A DNA stretch of 64,000 nucleotides, taken from positions 3,162,001 through 3,226,000 of the forward strand of contig NZ_CP015110.1 in NCBI RefSeq assembly GCF_001612555.1. The letters are read 5' to 3'. The stretch comes from Acinetobacter sp. TGL-Y2 (GTDB taxonomy: Bacteria > Pseudomonadota > Gammaproteobacteria > Pseudomonadales > Moraxellaceae). Within the stretch, counting starts at the first letter, position 1, and each line of letters begins with the position of its first letter. Both the position numbers and the translations under genes were made by a program. Positions 9,459 through 18,193 of the stretch are shown here, one piece after another. The notes under the pieces were generated by a model. That model was not told where the DNA came from. It made no database searches and was given only the letters and a program-made list of their open reading frames with translations.

Positions 9459-10199
9459 ATGGAAGATTGGCTAAACTTAATTATTGTTTTTTTGGGAAGC
9501 TCTTTGGCTTGTTTTGTACAAAGATATGTTGGCTTTGCTTATGGTCTAATTTCCCTAACAATCTGGATTAGCTTTATAGAAATTCATACAGCTATATTGC
9601 TATCCTTGGTTGGAGCGTTCTTAGGTCAATGTGTAAATTTCAAAAACAATAGAAACATGGAAATTAAATCAGCCAGATTTTTCTTACTGGGTGGCATTCT
9701 TGGAATGCTGCTTAGTTTTTATTTTCTCTCTGATATAGATCTAACGGATGTAAAAACTGGCTTGGGGACTTTAATGGTTCTTTTCTTTCTACTAAATATT
9801 TTTTTATATAGAACCTATCTAAAGTATAAAGAGAATAAATTTGCCGAATTATTAGTGGGTAGTATCGGTGGAGGAATGGGTATATTAGGTGCAGGTTTTG
9901 GAATGGTTCCTTCTGTATGGTGTACTCTCAATAATTACAGTAAAGAGTCATATTTCAGTATAATGATTTTTTTCAATATGATAATTATTTTTTTATCTTC
10001 TCTATTTCATTTAAGCCATTTTCAGATTGAAATAAACTATTTATATTTCGCAGTACTAATCTTCTCCATCTATACCTCCAATTTATTGTTCAAACATAAA
10101 AAATTTAGAATTAATTTCTCCACTGTTCGAGTAGTGGTTAATTTTATTGTCCTTTTACAAGGTTTAATTCTAATTTATCACAGTCTTATAGTTAATTAG
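9459..10199 (+). CDS. TauE/SafE-family (sulfite exporter type) membrane protein
   Basis: 246 aa, strongly hydrophobic with about eight predicted membrane spans. Two internal half-repeats are suggested by the phrases LVGAFLGQ near residue 50 and GGGMGILGAGFG near residue 137, as in TauE/SafE/YfcA proteins (PF01925) that export sulfite, sulfonates or other organic anions. It starts 10 bases after the FAD protein and is the last gene of the cluster. It suggests that the pathway releases or excludes an anion, possibly sulfur-containing. Confidence 0.82.
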   Translation: MEDWLNLIIVFLGSSLACFVQRYVGFAYGLISLTIWISFIEIHTAILLSLVGAFLGQCVNFKNNRNMEIKSARFFLLGGILGMLLSFYFLSDIDLTDVKTGLGTLMVLFFLLNIFLYRTYLKYKENKFAELLVGSIGGGMGILGAGFGMVPSVWCTLNNYSKESYFSIMIFFNMIIIFLSSLFHLSHFQIEINYLYFAVLIFSIYTSNLLFKHKKFRINFSTVRVVVNFIVLLQGLILIYHSLIVN

Positions 10200-10209
10200 C
10201 AATGGATTT

Positions 10210-10316
10210 AAATTTTTGGTAGTGCTAAATACCAACGTGTAATAATTCATTTATATATTTTAATATCAATAACTTATTATTTTTATCACGTCGTATTCAT
10301 GCACTACCAAATTTTT
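10210..10316. repeat. 107-bp imperfect inverted-repeat element
   Basis: The 16-base arm AAATTTTTGGTAGTGC at 10,210 is answered by GCACTACCAAATTTTT at 10,301. Inner segments (ACGTGTAATAA and TTATCACG) also partly pair. It has no coding potential and no T-run typical of a terminator. It resembles a small MITE or a folded recombination site. The rest of the gap up to 10,477 is AT-rich and shows nothing else. Confidence 0.45.
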
Positions 10317-10477
10317 ATACCAATAGTGCTTTGAGGTATCAGGAATATATTAAGAATTTATTTTCGAATAAATTTTATATTTTATTAATGGTTTTCTGGT
10401 TAGGTTTTAAAACAGGAATTCTAGTTTTATAACGTATTTATTTTAGGAGGATATTGACCAAATTATAATATATATTA

Positions 10478-11391
10478 GACCTCTTTCATAAATCAAAAAA
10501 CAACCATCCTTTTGATTAATATTTGTACTCCAAATTTTTAAGCATTCGTGCATAATCTGCGGATGAAATCCATCGATTCGAAGAAGCTTTCTGATCCTCA
10601 GTTCAAGCGATATACAGGCATCTCATGGTCAACCTTCTATTTAATAGTTGAGCAATTGAAAATGCACGTCCCTACCAAAGGCAGACCGCCCAATTTAAAC
10701 CTAGAAGATCAAGTTCTGCTTTGCTTAAGTTATTGGCGGGAATACCGAACTTTGTTTCACGTTGCGACGAGTTACGGAGTTTCAGAGCTGACAGCTTCAA
10801 GAATTGCACGTCATATTGAAGACTGCCTGACTCAGTCTAAGCTGTTTAATTTACCCAAAGATTTATCCGAAGGCGAAGATATTGACTGGAATGTTGTGAT
10901 CATGGATGCCACAGAAATTCCAATACAAAGGCCCAAAAAAACAGAAGAAAAGCTATAGCGGTAAGAAAAAGACGCACACCCTTAAAGTACAGGCGATAAT
11001 TCACTATAAAACTCAGCAAATTCTGAGTTTATGTAGCAGTCGTGGTGCAGTGGATGATTTAGAGCTACTCAAACGAAATTTAAATCAGATAACTTTGGGG
11101 GCTTTTATCCTTGCAAATAAAGGCCAACAGGGGATTTACAATGTATCTGCTCATAGTCTGTTGCCTTTAAAAGCGAAGAAAGGATGTAAATTAGATCCTG
11201 AACTCAAATGCTATAATCGTGAAATTAATAGAAGAAGAATCGGAATTGAGCATGTATTCGGCTGTTTAAAAAAATTCAAGATCTTTTCGGAACGTTATCG
11301 AAACCGAGGCAAAAGACTCGGTTTGAGATTCAATTTAATTGCTAGAATTTACAACATTGAATTGAGCAAAAAATGATTTATGAAAGAGCTC
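10478..11391 (+). mobile_element. IS5-family element copy 2 (914 bp)
   Basis: Same length and end sequences as copy 1 (GACCTCTTTCATAAATCA and its inverted partner), flanked by TA at 10,476-10,477 and 11,392-11,393. It marks the right side of the metabolic cargo, in the same orientation as copy 1, so the two could delimit or have reshuffled the cargo by recombination. After it, 11,394-11,682 is AT-rich and shows no gene. Confidence 0.87.
10563..11376 (+). CDS. IS5-family transposase copy 2, probably inactive
   Basis: ORFA 10,563-10,958 (131 aa) and ORFB about 10,906-11,376 share the +1 overlap over CCCAAAAAAACAG found in copy 1. The second catalytic Asp is lost: where the others have ILADKGYQG this copy has ILANKGQQG. 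It also differs at several otherwise conserved residues (MDATEI, RIARHIED). The DDE triad is therefore incomplete and the protein is unlikely to transpose, although both frames are open. Confidence 0.78.
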
Positions 11392-11682
11392 TAATATAGT
11401 TTAATTGATGAAAGATAAAGATTTCTTTGATGCGCAATAGTTATATTTTTTAAATCATGTTTAGTTTCAAGAAAGTGTTCGATTTCTATTTTTTTATTTT
11501 GAAAAATAATGATTGATATTTTCTAATTGCATCATACTTTCTCATACTTCTAGTTACATTAAGAATTCCCATATTATAATATCTATACTTTATCAAAATT
11601 TAAAGTTATCAAAAATAATATTAATATTTTGATATATATGATTAAATATTGATTTTTATTTTATTGGTATTAGGGAAACTTG

Positions 11683-11713
11683 CATTTCACCCTGAAGCAT
11701 CTCGTGTTGCACG
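11683..11713 (+). pseudogene. fsr: fsr middle piece (between the two insertions)
   Basis: Thirty-one bases, including the right copy of CATTTC, encode (F)HPEASRVA, the conserved motif following the third membrane segment of Fsr. They are caught between the 11-kb insertion and IS1. The last eight bases, GTTGCACG, are the left copy of the IS1 target duplication. Confidence 0.85.
11706..11713. repeat. 8-bp IS1 target duplication (left copy)
   Basis: GTTGCACG at 11,706-11,713 is repeated at 12,531-12,538 directly outside the two ends of the IS1 element. An 8- or 9-bp duplication is characteristic of IS1. Confidence 0.92.
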
Positions 11714-11757
11714 GGTAGTGTTTAAGTATGACGTGTTAACCACTTATCTTTCATGTC

Positions 11758-12186
11758 TTAATTGTATTTTAATAAAAACATATGCAAGACAGCTTCATGA
11801 TTTGCTTTTTTCTTCGAAAAGCTTAAAGTTTTCCGTGTAAAACGTCCCAAGCGATTTCTTAATGTGGCATTAAACCGCTCAACATGGTTCGTTAAACCTG
11901 TATGTTTACCTACAGAGCGATGGGTACTAGGATCAAACACCTCAGCATAACTTGGCCAATAATCACTACATGTTGCTAAATTAAAGTAGGCTGTGGGAAT
12001 ACGGCAACGTAAATCTGTACACGTTTTATCATTGCGCCGACCACATACATAAGCGATGACCTGACGTGTACGACGGCATAGTGCAATCCAACTCCAAACC
12101 TTATGACGACGAGCTTTTACAAAGCTCCACAGTTCATCCAGTTCTAGAACATCTGTTGGATGAGCATCAAGTAATTCGTCACTCAA
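11758..12186 (-). CDS. insB: IS1 transposase catalytic part (InsB)
   Basis: 142 aa with the IS1 DDE residues in context: ELDELWSF (first Asp), CSDYWPSYAEV (second Asp), and NHVERFNATLRNRLGRFTRK (Glu). It overlaps insA by 8 bases in another frame; IS1 elements make the active InsAB' protein by -1 frameshifting, and an A-run (GAAAAAAG) lies before the overlap. Both frames are intact, so the element may be active. Confidence 0.9.
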   Translation of the reverse strand: MSDELLDAHPTDVLELDELWSFVKARRHKVWSWIALCRRTRQVIAYVCGRRNDKTCTDLRCRIPTAYFNLATCSDYWPSYAEVFDPSTHRSVGKHTGLTNHVERFNATLRNRLGRFTRKTLSFSKKKANHEAVLHMFLLKYN

Positions 12187-12460
12187 TTTCCTGTTGTTTA
12201 CTTTTTTCTATCCATCCCATGAGCGTTTGAGGTGCAACACCAAATAGACGCTGCATGCCTCTTAAACTGCCTCGTTCAAGATAAGTATTGATGATGAGTT
12301 CTTTTTGCTCTTCGGTATATTTGATTTTAGGTTTGAGCACACTTGATCGACCGCAATCTTTACATCTGAACTGCGCATTCCCGCTTTTATTATGCCCATT
12401 CTTATAAATATTTGCTGATTGGCAACGAGTACATAAGTAGCTTATCGTTTCTATGATCAT
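12179..12460 (-). CDS. insA: IS1 InsA DNA-binding protein
   Basis: 93 aa with an N-terminal zinc finger (CTRCQSANIYKNGHN, then QFRCKDCGRSS) and a helix-turn-helix (RGSLRGMQRLFGVAPQTLMGW). It binds the IS1 ends, represses the element when made alone, and is the N-terminal half of the transposase after frameshifting. Confidence 0.92.
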   Translation of the reverse strand: MIIETISYLCTRCQSANIYKNGHNKSGNAQFRCKDCGRSSVLKPKIKYTEEQKELIINTYLERGSLRGMQRLFGVAPQTLMGWIEKSKQQEIE

Positions 12461-12530
12461 GTTTAAGGTCTATTACTCAGGTATTTTTAAGTCTATTCTA
12501 GATTAAAACACGTTGTTTTTGAACACTACC

Positions 12531-13346
12531 GTTGCACGTATGGCCTCTGGAGGGAGATTTGGTACAGCACAGTCGGCCTTCTAAGTCGGAGGGAATAGTG
12601 GTTCTGCTATCGGGCCATTATTAGCGGCCGCCATTATCGTACCCAATGGTCAAGCATCTGCAGCATGGTTCATGGTGGTCGCCATCTTCGCTATTTTCGT
12701 CTTATTCAAAATTAGTCGCTGGACTGTGAGTTTTGCACTTTCTTCCCAAGGAAAACCCATTCAAATGACTCAAGCAAAACTGAGTAAATCAACTTTGACT
12801 CGTGCTTTGGTCATTATCTGCTTTTTGATGTTTGCTAAATTCACTTATATTTCAAGTATAAGTAATTATTATATTTTCTATTTAATTGATAAGTTTCATA
12901 TCTCTATTCAACAAGCTCAACTGTATTTATTTGCATTTTTAGCTGCCGTTGCTTTTGGTACTTTTGTAGGGGGTCCTGTTGGAGACAAAATAGGACGTAA
13001 AGCAGTCATTTGGATTTCATTTCTGGGCATGGCTCCTTTTGCTTTGTTGATGCCTTATGCCAATTTATTCTGGACCTGTGTCTTTGCGATTTTAGCTGGG
13101 TTGATCATGTCATCTGCTTTTGCTGCCATGGTGGTTTATGCGCAAGAAGCAGTGCCAGGACGAGTGGGCATGATTTCTGGATTAATGTTCGGTTTAATGT
13201 TTGGCGTCAGTGGTATTGCGGCAGCAGCATTAGGCTCCGCTGCTGATCATCAGAGAATTGCATGGGTCTTTAGTTTTGCTTCATACTTACCCTTACTTGG
13301 GGTTTTGACCATGTTGTTACCAAATCTACGCACACACAAAAATTAA
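12531..13346 (+). pseudogene. fsr: fsr-like MFS transporter, 3' piece
   Basis: After the right IS1 duplication the frame resumes as R-MASGGRFGTAQSAF, meets a TAA at 12,582-12,584 where Fsr proteins have Gln (CAA to TAA), and continues VGGNSGSAIGPLLAA through the C-terminal six-helix half to the stop at 13,346. An ATG at 12,672 could begin a 224-residue C-terminal half protein, but half an MFS transporter is not expected to work. The extra stop shows the gene has decayed beyond the two insertions. Confidence 0.88.
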
Positions 13347-13370
13347 GTTATCATTCAAAAATATATGCAG

Positions 13371-13399
13371 AAAAAGCTCACGTGATGTGAGCTTTTTAT
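13371..13399. terminator. Bidirectional terminator
   Basis: AAAAAGCTCAC-GTGAT-GTGAGCTTTTT lies between the convergent fsr remnant and the flavoprotein gene; A-runs and T-runs on both sides allow it to stop both transcripts. Confidence 0.85.
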
Positions 13400-13409
13400 T
13401 GCAAAAATA

Positions 13410-14591
13410 TTAAGCGTAAAAACTTGGATCAGGTACTTTTCCAGTTAATACCCACTCCCCCACTTCTTGATATTTATAATCAATCGGGTCATGCAACGTT
13501 TGGGTACGCACGTTACGCCAGAATCGATCGAGATTTAATTGCGCTGTGGTAGCACGTGCACCCATGACCTGAAAAATATTTTGGGTAATGAACAGTGACG
13601 TATTTGTTGCAGCAATCTTGGCGGTCGCAATAGCAATCGAGACTTCTCCACGCTGGTCTGCATCTAAACCTTCCCCAATATCCCACGCCTTTTGAAGTAT
13701 TTCCACTGCTTTCTGCGCCAGCAAACGGACACTTTCGAGTTGCACATAAAATTCTGCAAAATGCTTTTGAGTAAAGGGATCATTGACTGCATTGTCAGCC
13801 AAAGATTTTGACCATGCTTTTTGAGTTTGTACCGCTTGTCGGGCTGTCTCAAAGGCGCCTTCAGCTACCCCTAAAAACAAATGTACAAAAATCAGTTGTG
13901 CAATCAAAGGTCTTAAACTCGAATACGGCGTGCTTAAAGGGCCTGGATTTAAGAGCAGTTCATTTTGATGAATTTTGACCTGTTCAAAATGACTGCTTCC
14001 ACTGTCGGTTTGGCGTTGTCCCATATTGTTCCAATCGCCTAAAAAGCTCACCCCCTCTCGTGCGGTTGGAATCACCCCAATCAGTAATTGGTTAGCCGCA
14101 TTAAAACCAGAACACAGCAAGATATCTGAATCAATTGAACCAGAACAGAAGCTTTTATCGCCATGGAAAATGTATTCATGTTCAGAAATTTGGGTCGCTG
14201 TCGTTCTTTTATCTAAAGGGTTTAAGGTATTTCCCCAAAATAAGTTCTGTTGAGCAGTCTGCTTAAACCATTCTTGGTATTGTTCTGGTTGAGCAAATAG
14301 TTGCACGGTCGCAATGAGTAAATGATGAAACCCATAAACATGCGCAAGTGAACTATCCACTTGAGCAAGCGTTTGAATGGTTTTAAAAATGGTCGCCCAA
14401 TCTGCACCCTGACCGCCAAATTCGACCGGAATTGAAAGTCCCAATAAGCCACTTTGACGAATTAGGTCGCGTTCACGTTTGGGATTTCCGCCTTGCTTAT
14501 CTCGTTCAGCGGCAGTGTCCGCAAAAATCTGTGCGAGTTGTTTTGCAATATCCAGCGGTGTGTGCAGGGTCTTTTTTGGGGAAACATTCAT
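13410..14591 (-). CDS. Acyl-CoA-dehydrogenase-fold flavin monooxygenase (DszC/SfnC-like)
   Basis: 393 aa. N-terminal helical domain (LIRQSGLLGLSIPVEFGGQG), a beta domain with GDKSFCSGS where flavin contacts are expected, and a C-terminal helical domain ending VPDPSFYA. The pattern fits FMNH2-dependent monooxygenases of the DszC/SfnC/SfnB group more than true acyl-CoA dehydrogenases, since the usual catalytic Glu context is not apparent. Such proteins often serve sulfur acquisition from organosulfur compounds. It stands alone: terminator below, and 140 bases with the acs terminator above. Substrate unknown. Confidence 0.75.
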   Translation of the reverse strand: MNVSPKKTLHTPLDIAKQLAQIFADTAAERDKQGGNPKRERDLIRQSGLLGLSIPVEFGGQGADWATIFKTIQTLAQVDSSLAHVYGFHHLLIATVQLFAQPEQYQEWFKQTAQQNLFWGNTLNPLDKRTTATQISEHEYIFHGDKSFCSGSIDSDILLCSGFNAANQLLIGVIPTAREGVSFLGDWNNMGQRQTDSGSSHFEQVKIHQNELLLNPGPLSTPYSSLRPLIAQLIFVHLFLGVAEGAFETARQAVQTQKAWSKSLADNAVNDPFTQKHFAEFYVQLESVRLLAQKAVEILQKAWDIGEGLDADQRGEVSIAIATAKIAATNTSLFITQNIFQVMGARATTAQLNLDRFWRNVRTQTLHDPIDYKYQEVGEWVLTGKVPDPSFYA

Positions 14592-14683
14592 GATACTGAA
14601 CCATTTTACAGATGCGAAAAAGCTTAGCAGATTCAGGCAATACGCCTTAGCAAAATGCCTGCTGTACTTATGCCAAAATTAAA

Positions 14684-14709
14684 AATACCGCTAGCCCATC
14701 TAGCGGTAT
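14684..14709 (-). terminator. acs terminator
   Basis: On the minus strand TACCGCTA-GATGGGC-TAGCGGTA is followed by TTTTT, 25 bases beyond the acs stop codon. Confidence 0.88.
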
Positions 14710-14731
14710 GCGAGTAAAGCGCGCATGCGAT

Positions 14732-16678
14732 CTAAGGGTGCTGTGATTTAACCTCAGCAATCAGTTGATCGACCACTTGTGGATCTGCCAAAGTCGAGGT
14801 ATCGCCAAGACTGTCTAACTCATTCGCGGCAATTTTTCTTAAAATACGGCGCATGATTTTACCAGAGCGGGTTTTGGGTAATGCAGGCGCCCAATAGATC
14901 GCGTCGGGCGTCGCCACAGGCCCAAGCACTTTACGCACCCACCCCACAAGTTCTTTGCGAAGTTCTTCTGACTCTAGAGTATCCGCTTGCAGCGTCACAT
15001 AGGCTGCCACGCCTTGCCCTTTGATGTCATGTGGCATACCGACCACTGCCGCTTCAGCAACATGCTCATGCGCCACCAATGCGCTCTCAATTTCAGCTGT
15101 ACCCAAGCGATGTCCTGAAACATTTAAGACATCATCAACACGACCTGTAATCCAGTAATAGCCATCTTTATCACGACGTGCCCCGTCGCCTGTGAAATAA
15201 CTGCCCGGATAAGTTGCAAAATATGCTTCTATAAAACGTTCAGGATCTCCCCAAATGGTGCGCATTTGACCTGGCCAAGAGTCTTTAATCACCAGATTCC
15301 CTTCTGCTTCACCTTCGAGTTCTTGACCTTCAGCATCGACCAATGCCGGCTGCACGCCAAAGAAAGGACGTGTGGCAGAACCTGGTTTTAACGCCGTGGC
15401 ACCCGGCAGCGGTGTAATCATGAAGCCCCCAGTTTCTGTTTGCCACCAAGTGTCGACAATAGGACAACGACTTTCACCGACAACACTGTAATACCAGTTC
15501 CAAGCTTCAGGATTAATCGGCTCTCCTACTGACCCTAATAGACGTAAACTGCTTCGGTCACTTTCACGAATGAAGGCATCGCCCTCACGCATCATGGCGC
15601 GGATGGCAGTCGGCGCAGTATATAAAATCGTGACGTTGTGCTTATCGACAATATGCCCTGTACGTGCCCACGTTGGATACTGAGGTACACCCTCAAACAT
15701 CAGCGTAGTCGTGCCGTTAGATAGTGGACCATACAACACATATGAATGCCCTGTAATCCAACCCACATCTGCGGTACACCAAAAAACATCATCCTGCTTT
15801 AAGTCAAACACTTCACGAAAGGAAGTATTTACAAACGTTAAATATCCGCCCGTGGTATGCAGGACGCCTTTGGGTTTCCCCGTTGAACCAGAGGTGTACA
15901 AAATGAAAAGTGGATCTTCGGCCTTCATCGGCTCAGGTGGACAAATGTCGTTCACAGACATAATTTCCATGTGATACCACAAATCACGATTTTCCTTCAT
16001 CGTGATTGGATTACCTGTGCGATGCACCACAATCACATGACTGACTGAATCTGTTCCCTCTAAAGCCAGTGCTGCATCAACATTTTCTTTCAGTGGAATG
16101 GGCTTGCCACCGCGCATGCCTGAGTCTGCGGTAATAATGACTTTGGCTTGGCTGTCATCAATACGACTGGCCAATGAGTCAGGAGAGAACCCGCCAAAGA
16201 CCACACAGTGCACAGCACCTATACGTGTACATGCCAGCATCGCAATCGCAGCTTCCGGCACCATTGGCATATACAGCACCACACGGTCACCTTTGGTCAC
16301 GCCGCGCTTTTTGAGCACGTTAGCGAAACGGCAGACCTCATCATGCAACTCTTCAAATGAAATAATTTTGTGTCGAGAGGGATGATCCCCTTCCCAAATA
16401 ATCGCAGGCTTGTGCGGATGTTCCTTTAAATGACGATCTAAACAGTTTTCACTGACATTTAACTCACCATCTGCAAACCATTCAACCTTGTATTGATCTG
16501 GACTGAAATTGGTATTTTTGACTTGCGTGAAAGGTTTAATCCAATCAAGTTTTTTGGCAGCTTCCGCCCAAAACTCATCAGGATTTTCAATCGACTGTTG
16601 ATAGCGTTCAAAATATTGTTCTTCACTGGTACGTGCGGTTTTTTTAAAGTGCTCTGGAACAGGATAAAGTTCATTCAT
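14732..16678 (-). CDS. acs: Acetyl-CoA synthetase (AMP-forming)
   Basis: 648 aa, the normal Acs length. It activates acetate with ATP to acetyl-AMP and then acetyl-CoA. The adenylate loop [11 protein letters not shown] and the C-terminal [11 protein letters not shown], whose Lys607 corresponds to the acetylation-regulated lysine of Acs (K609 in E. coli), are both present, as are WWQTETGG and the [15 protein letters not shown] hinge. It has its own upstream region and terminator and so is monocistronic. In acetate-using Acinetobacter it feeds the glyoxylate shunt. Confidence 0.97.
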   Translation of the reverse strand: MNELYPVPEHFKKTARTSEEQYFERYQQSIENPDEFWAEAAKKLDWIKPFTQVKNTNFSPDQYKVEWFADGELNVSENCLDRHLKEHPHKPAIIWEGDHPSRHKIISFEELHDEVCRFANVLKKRGVTKGDRVVLYMPMVPEAAIAMLACTRIGAVHCVVFGGFSPDSLASRIDDSQAKVIITADSGMRGGKPIPLKENVDAALALEGTDSVSHVIVVHRTGNPITMKENRDLWYHMEIMSVNDICPPEPMKAEDPLFILYTSGSTGKPKGVLHTTGGYLTFVNTSFREVFDLKQDDVFWCTADVGWITGHSYVLYGPLSNGTTTLMFEGVPQYPTWARTGHIVDKHNVTILYTAPTAIRAMMREGDAFIRESDRSSLRLLGSVGEPINPEAWNWYYSVVGESRCPIVDTWWQTETGGFMITPLPGATALKPGSATRPFFGVQPALVDAEGQELEGEAEGNLVIKDSWPGQMRTIWGDPERFIEAYFATYPGSYFTGDGARRDKDGYYWITGRVDDVLNVSGHRLGTAEIESALVAHEHVAEAAVVGMPHDIKGQGVAAYVTLQADTLESEELRKELVGWVRKVLGPVATPDAIYWAPALPKTRSGKIMRRILRKIAANELDSLGDTSTLADPQVVDQLIAEVKSQHP

Positions 16679-17179
16679 GATTCACATCCTTGAGTTATGT
16701 ATCTCATCTCGAGATTTGTACAGACCCTATTGATCATTTTTTATCTTATATGCTCAGTATGACTATACTTTAAAAATGCAAACAATCATGCTTTGGTCGT
16801 AGATTATTGATTCATTTATATACACTTTTAAAATAGATCGCACGCATTCAGAATAAAACTGAGATGTTATTTTTTGCATTGATCGTGCAAGGCTATCGTT
16901 AGATCATCTAATGTTTTATGCACATCAGGATTGTCTAAAATCTACATTTTTCACTTATTTTGTTGGCATTTCATACCATTTTGCATAATGTGGTGATCTT
17001 GTCTTTTTATCGCTCAATACGGAAATACTGCGAAACCTGTGTATCGTTTTATCTCTGCAACGGACTCGATCAAATCAGTTTAAGCATTAACATGAAATAT
17101 GCAGAGTGAATACGTCAAATCTTTTAATTTTTGTGTATTTTCAGGCAAAATAGCACAATTCTTTAGATTCGGAACGCTC
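16679..17179. other. Divergent acs / mscS intergenic region
   Basis: About 420-500 bases with no convincing gene. It must hold the acs promoter on the minus strand and the mscS promoter on the plus strand. The segment TGTACAGACC near 16,719 matches half of the island TetR operator but lacks the other half. No clear -10/-35 pair stands out. Confidence 0.4.
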
Positions 17180-18166
17180 GTGGCTGAACAACAAAATACC
17201 TTAAGTGATGTCACACAAGGTACCACTCAAATTTTGCATGAGGCATCGGAAAAGACTGCACAAACTGTGCTTGCGCATACTTCAAAATATAACGATGCCT
17301 ATAGCACCATCGATAAAATTATGGATGGTTTCTGGGAACGTATTCCCTATATCTGTATTGCACTGGTGGTATTTACTATTTTTTGGCTATTGTCCAAAGT
17401 TTTCAAATTTTTCGTGCGCAAAACATTGTCTGATCGTACCTATACCCGTCAAAACTTGGTGTTGGTGTTAAATCGCGTCGGTGCTTCAGCCATTATTTTC
17501 TTTGGTTTTCTGATTGCCATGGTCATTGCCATTCCAGGCTTTACACCCGGCCAACTCATGAGTGCTTTGGGTATCGGCTCGGTGGCGATTGGTTTTGCAT
17601 TTAAAGATATTTTCCAAAACTTGTTGTCTGGCGTTTTGATCTTACTCAGTGAACCCTTCAAAATTGGCGATGATATTATTGTCTCAGGCATGGAAGGTAC
17701 GGTTGAAGATATTCAAATTCGTGCGACTTACTTACGCTCACCTGACGGGCGTCGCATCGTGATTCCAAATGCTACGGTGTATACCAGTGCAGTAACCGTC
17801 AATACAGCCTATAAACGTCGACGCTGTGAATTTATTGTGGGAATTGGCTATGAAGATGACGTGCAAAAAGCCAAAGAAATCGTGTTAGATATTTTAGATC
17901 GTGACAGCAGCATTTTGAGTCAGCCAGGTTTTAGTGTGAACGTCGCAGCATTGGCAGACTTTTCAGTCCATCTCAAAGTTCAGTGGTGGGTGGATACGGG
18001 CGAAACTGGCACTTCAAATTCGATCAGTTCGATACAAGAAAAAGTCATTCATGCTTTTGCGGAAAATGATGTCTCGATTCCTTATCCAGTTCAAGAAGTG
18101 AAAGTTTACCGCGGTGACCCTTCTGTGCAAGAGGAAGAGTCTGCGCGTGCAAAAATTCTAAATTAA
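17180..18166 (+). CDS. Small-conductance mechanosensitive channel (MscS family)
   Basis: 328 aa if started at GTG 17,180 (VAEQQNTLSD); an ATG at 17,099 would add 27 residues that do not look like the family. Three membrane segments are followed by the glycine/alanine-rich pore helix (SALGIGSVAIGFAFKDIFQN) and the beta domain typical of MscS (LLSEPFKIGDDIIV, GTVEDIQIRATYLRSPDGRR). It releases solutes during hypo-osmotic shock at the inner membrane. It is monocistronic and convergent with rsmE. Function sure, start not. Confidence 0.9.
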   Translation: MAEQQNTLSDVTQGTTQILHEASEKTAQTVLAHTSKYNDAYSTIDKIMDGFWERIPYICIALVVFTIFWLLSKVFKFFVRKTLSDRTYTRQNLVLVLNRVGASAIIFFGFLIAMVIAIPGFTPGQLMSALGIGSVAIGFAFKDIFQNLLSGVLILLSEPFKIGDDIIVSGMEGTVEDIQIRATYLRSPDGRRIVIPNATVYTSAVTVNTAYKRRRCEFIVGIGYEDDVQKAKEIVLDILDRDSSILSQPGFSVNVAALADFSVHLKVQWWVDTGETGTSNSISSIQEKVIHAFAENDVSIPYPVQEVKVYRGDPSVQEEESARAKILN

Positions 18167-18193
18167 AAAGTATAAATTAATGTACTGAACAGC

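Larger units (their letters stand above)
440..11682. mobile_element. 11.2-kb insertion in fsr (genomic island)
   Basis: The segment separates codons of fsr and is bounded by the 6-bp direct repeat CATTTC. In order it holds an IS982-type remnant, a KAP NTPase remnant, an IS5-type fragment, an intact-length 914-bp IS5-family copy, MmeI-like and DExH helicase remnants, a TetR-controlled metabolic cluster, a 107-bp inverted-repeat element and a second 914-bp IS5-family copy. No integrase or intact transposase that could have moved the whole block is visible, so the mobilising element is unknown. The content is more AT-rich than the flanking core genes by eye. Confidence 0.75.
11714..12530 (-). 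mobile_element. IS1-family element (817 bp)
   Basis: The ends are GGTAGTGTTTAAG on the left and, read inwards on the other strand, GGTAGTGTTCAAA on the right; the repeat continues imperfectly for about 24 bases. The element carries insA and insB on the minus strand and is flanked by GTTGCACG on both sides. The intact duplication suggests a fairly recent insertion, after or before the 11-kb block but independent of it. Confidence 0.93.

Noticed and set aside
10210..10316. Integron attC site
   Set aside because: The arms lack recognisable core GTTRRRY/RYYYAAC boxes and no integrase is present.
440..11682. Composite transposon bounded by the two IS5-family copies
   Set aside because: The copies at 2473 and 10,478 are inside the island borders, differ in sequence, and each has its own TA flank; the 6-bp duplication is outside them.
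11649..11840. 63-codon plus-strand frame
   Set aside because: It runs from island noncoding DNA through the fsr middle piece into the IS1 end, so it is a chimera of three unrelated segments without a ribosome site.
12672..13346. Independent MFS gene of 224 aa
   Set aside because: It is the C-terminal half of the interrupted fsr gene; the upstream frame continues in phase except for the single TAA.
16719..16728. TGTACAGACC upstream of acs as a further operator of the island TetR
   Set aside because: Only one half-site matches; the following bases CTATTG do not complete the inverted repeat.
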